DNA of 33,225 bases from NCBI GenBank assembly GCA_030603485.1, contig JAUVXS010000002.1:1-33225 (forward strand), read 5' to 3'. The notes below the pieces were generated by a model. It was given only the letters and a program-made list of their open reading frames with translations, did no database searches and was not told the origin of the DNA. Shown here one piece after another: positions 31,241 to 33,225 of the stretch; positions within the stretch are counted from its first letter, which is position 1; the number at the start of each line of letters is the position of its first letter. The DNA is from Dehalococcoidia bacterium (GTDB lineage Bacteria; Chloroflexota; Dehalococcoidia; GIF9; AB-539-J10). The translations under genes and the position numbers were made by a program.

Positions 31241-32605
31241 TCACTTCTTTGGGACTGACGTTACTCCATATGCTGCCAGATTTTTAACCACGCGGCTGCC
31301 TATAATCAGGCGGAGGAAGGTTCTGGTGACCACAATGGCTGTGAACATGGATAAAGCCACACCAATAAGCAGGGTCTGGGCAAAGTCTTTGACCATAAGA
31401 GCGCCAAACCCGCGGCCAAGCCAGATAAGTATGATGCAGGCGATAAAGGTGGTGATGTTGCTATCTCTGATAGCCGTCCAGGCGCGGTTGAACCCGGTCT
31501 CAGTGGCAGCACCTAAGCTGCGACCCCCCCGTAGTTCCTCCTTGGTGCGCTCAAAGATAAGGACGTTGGCATCTACAGCCATGCCCAGCGAGAGGATAAA
31601 TCCGGCCACGCCAGGCAAAGTCAGGGTTATGGGCGCTACAGGCCAGAGCTTAAAAATGGATAAAAGCATCACGCCATAAATCCCCAAGCTGAGGCAAGCT
31701 ACCAGGCCAAGGAGACGGTAGTAAACAAGCATAAATATCACCAGTAGCACTATCCCAATCACTGCTGCCATTATGCTCTTCTCGATAGAATCCTGCCCTA
31801 AGGTAGCATTTACTGTCCTTTCGTAGAGCGGAACACTAGGTTCAAATATTCCAGCTACCCACCTCCCCAGTGGAACGGGGATACGCCCGGCGTTAAGCAA
31901 CCGGGATAATTCCTGGGCGTCAGCAAGGCTCAGCCCTTCAATTTGTCCCTTGTCTTCTATCACCGCTTGTACCACCGGAGCGATGATACGACCATCTTCA
32001 CCCCGGAGCGGCTCATCGCTAAGGTAAATAGCTAATTGTTTTCCGAGAAGGCGGGTTGTAATCTGTTTGGAAAGCTCCTGTCCCTCTTCATCCCATTCAA
32101 ATTTTAATAACGGTCTGCCCAACTGGCCTACAGTAGCGTAAGTGTTTTCCTTAAAATATCTACTGGTAAGGGTTAATTCTTCGCCATTCACCATTCCTGT
32201 AGCAGGAGTCCAATTTCCTCCGGCATCCTGTTCACGGAATTCGAGCACGGTGAAGAGCCCAATCGTCTCCTTGGCTTTCTCAATGTCAGCAATGCCTGGT
32301 AGTTGGATGACAATGTTATATTCACCCTCGTATTTCTGTAGTTGGACAACGGACTCGGTTATGCCCAGAGCATCGATACGCCTTTCTATAACCCCCTTCA
32401 CACCCCTCATAGTATCATCCTCTTTGCCAGGCTCGATGTCGCTGACATCGGCCTGATAAACCAGATAGCTGCCGCCGGCAAGGTCAAGCCCCAGCCTTAG
32501 TCCTTCCCTGCCAAAAACATTCCTACCCAGCGGGGCTATGGACCATAAGGCGAAGCCGAACAGAACAAGGATGAAAATAAGTAAATAAACGTTTCCCCTT
32601 CTCAA
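31241..32605 (-). CDS. secD: Protein translocase subunit SecD
   Basis: A 454-residue membrane protein. The first helix (about 6-24) is followed by GLRLGLDLAGGSYLVYQ, the SecD signature, a large extracytoplasmic domain with IQLPGIADIEKAKETIG, and the C-terminal helix bundle with GMAVDANVLIFERTKEEL. The start is TTG at 32605, with AAGG nine bases upstream, one base after the previous gene's stop, so it is translationally coupled. SecDF function is as for the secF entry. Confidence 0.97.
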   Translation of the reverse strand: MRRGNVYLLIFILVLFGFALWSIAPLGRNVFGREGLRLGLDLAGGSYLVYQADVSDIEPGKEDDTMRGVKGVIERRIDALGITESVVQLQKYEGEYNIVIQLPGIADIEKAKETIGLFTVLEFREQDAGGNWTPATGMVNGEELTLTSRYFKENTYATVGQLGRPLLKFEWDEEGQELSKQITTRLLGKQLAIYLSDEPLRGEDGRIIAPVVQAVIEDKGQIEGLSLADAQELSRLLNAGRIPVPLGRWVAGIFEPSVPLYERTVNATLGQDSIEKSIMAAVIGIVLLVIFMLVYYRLLGLVACLSLGIYGVMLLSIFKLWPVAPITLTLPGVAGFILSLGMAVDANVLIFERTKEELRGGRSLGAATETGFNRAWTAIRDSNITTFIACIILIWLGRGFGALMVKDFAQTLLIGVALSMFTAIVVTRTFLRLIIGSRVVKNLAAYGVTSVPKK

Positions 32606-32606
32606 T

Positions 32607-33225
32607 TTAGTCTACCTTTGTGTTAGGGATTGTTTTTACTCCAGACTTCTGGGATTTTTGGATAACTTTTGTTTGCTGTTTGCTCACAGACGACAACTCC
32701 CTGCGAACTAAGGCTAATGCTTCTTCCCTGGTGCTTAACTCACCGCTGGCATGAGCCTCGTTGACTGTAGAGAGGAGTTTGCCAACCAGTGGTCCTGGTG
32801 CTAAGCCAAACTGATTCATTATATCATGTCCATCAATAAGTTTCACTGGTAAAATTTTGACTTGCTGCTTGTCATGCTCTGCCAGTATGTAGTTTATTAA
32901 TTGGCAATGCTTTTTCCATTCCTCCATAGATGCCAGAGGACCACGGCTGGCCAGATAATCGGCCAAAGCCAGGAATAGAATATCAATGCCGACCCCGCCG
33001 GTATCCCGAAAGTAGCGATAAATTGCCCGTTGGGTAGGCAGTCCTTCATTTGCCATCTGGACCGGACGGAGGTGATGATAAACAAGGCTTTCCACCAGTC
33101 TTATTTCCCGATTGCTAAATCGCAACCGTTCCAAAATGTTCGCAGTCATAGCTGCTCCTTGTTTGGTATGCCCTAAAAACCTGGCTCTACCTGTATCATC
33201 AATAGACTTTGTCATTGGTTTTGCA
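32607..33225 (-). CDS. HD-domain tRNA nucleotidyltransferase/poly(A) polymerase, C-terminal part
   Basis: The gene enters from the right edge, so its start is outside the window. The visible 206 residues begin AKPMTKSIDD, the usual sequence just after an HDIGKP motif. They contain RFLGHTKQGA (the HD-domain second His), then SNREIRLVESLVYHHLRP and FLALADYLAS, followed by the C-terminal DIMNQFGLAPGPLVGKLL helix-turn of PolyA_pol RNA-binding domains. This fits CCA-adding enzymes and poly(A) polymerases with a fused HD domain. An apparent ATG at 33215 is internal. The gene probably co-transcribes with secD and secF. The nucleotidyltransferase domain that would tell the two enzymes apart is not visible. 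Confidence 0.88.
   Translation of the reverse strand, partial: AKPMTKSIDDTGRARFLGHTKQGAAMTANILERLRFSNREIRLVESLVYHHLRPVQMANEGLPTQRAIYRYFRDTGGVGIDILFLALADYLASRGPLASMEEWKKHCQLINYILAEHDKQQVKILPVKLIDGHDIMNQFGLAPGPLVGKLLSTVNEAHASGELSTREEALALVRRELSSVSKQQTKVIQKSQKSGVKTIPNTKVD

Noticed and set aside
1..33225. CRISPR array
   Set aside because: No regularly spaced identical repeats were found; the only short tandem array is the 15-bp coding repeat at 11088-11147.

Overview
The window looks like a chromosomal fragment of an uncultivated anaerobic Chloroflexota bacterium, most likely Dehalococcoidia. This is an inference from gene content: a reductive-dehalogenase-like Fe-S protein without a Tat signal, DUF169, TIGR04076 and DUF4382 proteins, and a long acyl-CoA degradation operon built on SCP2-type thiolase, HMG-CoA-synthase-like/DUF35 and MaoC proteins. 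GC content is moderate. No rRNA gene and no CRISPR array was seen.

Region 1 (1-10400) is a loose set of mostly single genes separated by long, repeat-rich gaps. It holds a TIM-barrel amidohydrolase, an aldo/keto reductase, two SAM methyltransferases, a nitroreductase, a TIGR04076 protein, an MBL-fold hydrolase paired with a DUF169 protein, and the RdhA-like protein. Just upstream of the RdhA-like gene is a two-helix small membrane protein gene broken by an in-frame TGA. Dispersed repeats and remnants of integrase 3' ends lie in the gaps.

Region 2 (10401-17649) is an integration hot spot. In order it holds a 3' fragment of tRNA-Arg(CCU), a 5' fragment of tRNA-Trp, a decayed element with a DUF4382 protein and an integrase remnant, intact tandem tRNA-Trp(CCA) and tRNA-Leu(UAA) genes, and a compact 5.1-kb integrative element. 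That element is bounded by perfect 57-bp att repeats copied from the 3' part of tRNA-Leu. Its tyrosine recombinase opens on a GTG inside the tRNA T-arm. Pairs of TGGTAAGCA-like repeats at 11- and 22-bp spacing look like integrase arm sites. Cargo is an HNH nuclease, two membrane-anchored proteins, a small exported protein, a soluble unknown and perhaps a zinc-ribbon peptide.

Region 3 (17650-20560) has a multi-zinc-ribbon protein with two tandem nuclease-fold-like repeats and a second MBL-fold hydrolase, closed by a clear terminator.

Region 4 (20565-29027) is a catabolic acyl-CoA system. Seven minus-strand genes encode an HMGCS-like/DUF35 fusion, a thiolase, two hot-dog hydratase subunits, an SDR hydroxyacyl-CoA dehydrogenase and two acyl-CoA dehydrogenases. 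A consensus promoter and an operator-like palindrome precede them. The hydratase pair and the dehydrogenase pair each combine a subunit that keeps its catalytic residue with one that lost it, as in heteromeric enzymes of steroid side-chain degradation. A divergent 3-hydroxyacyl-CoA dehydrogenase has its own TTGACA/TATCAT promoter and a one-base frameshift near its C-terminus.

Region 5 (29284-33225) is housekeeping: a PPP-family phosphatase, SecF, SecD, and the C-terminal part of an HD-domain tRNA nucleotidyltransferase/poly(A) polymerase cut by the window edge.
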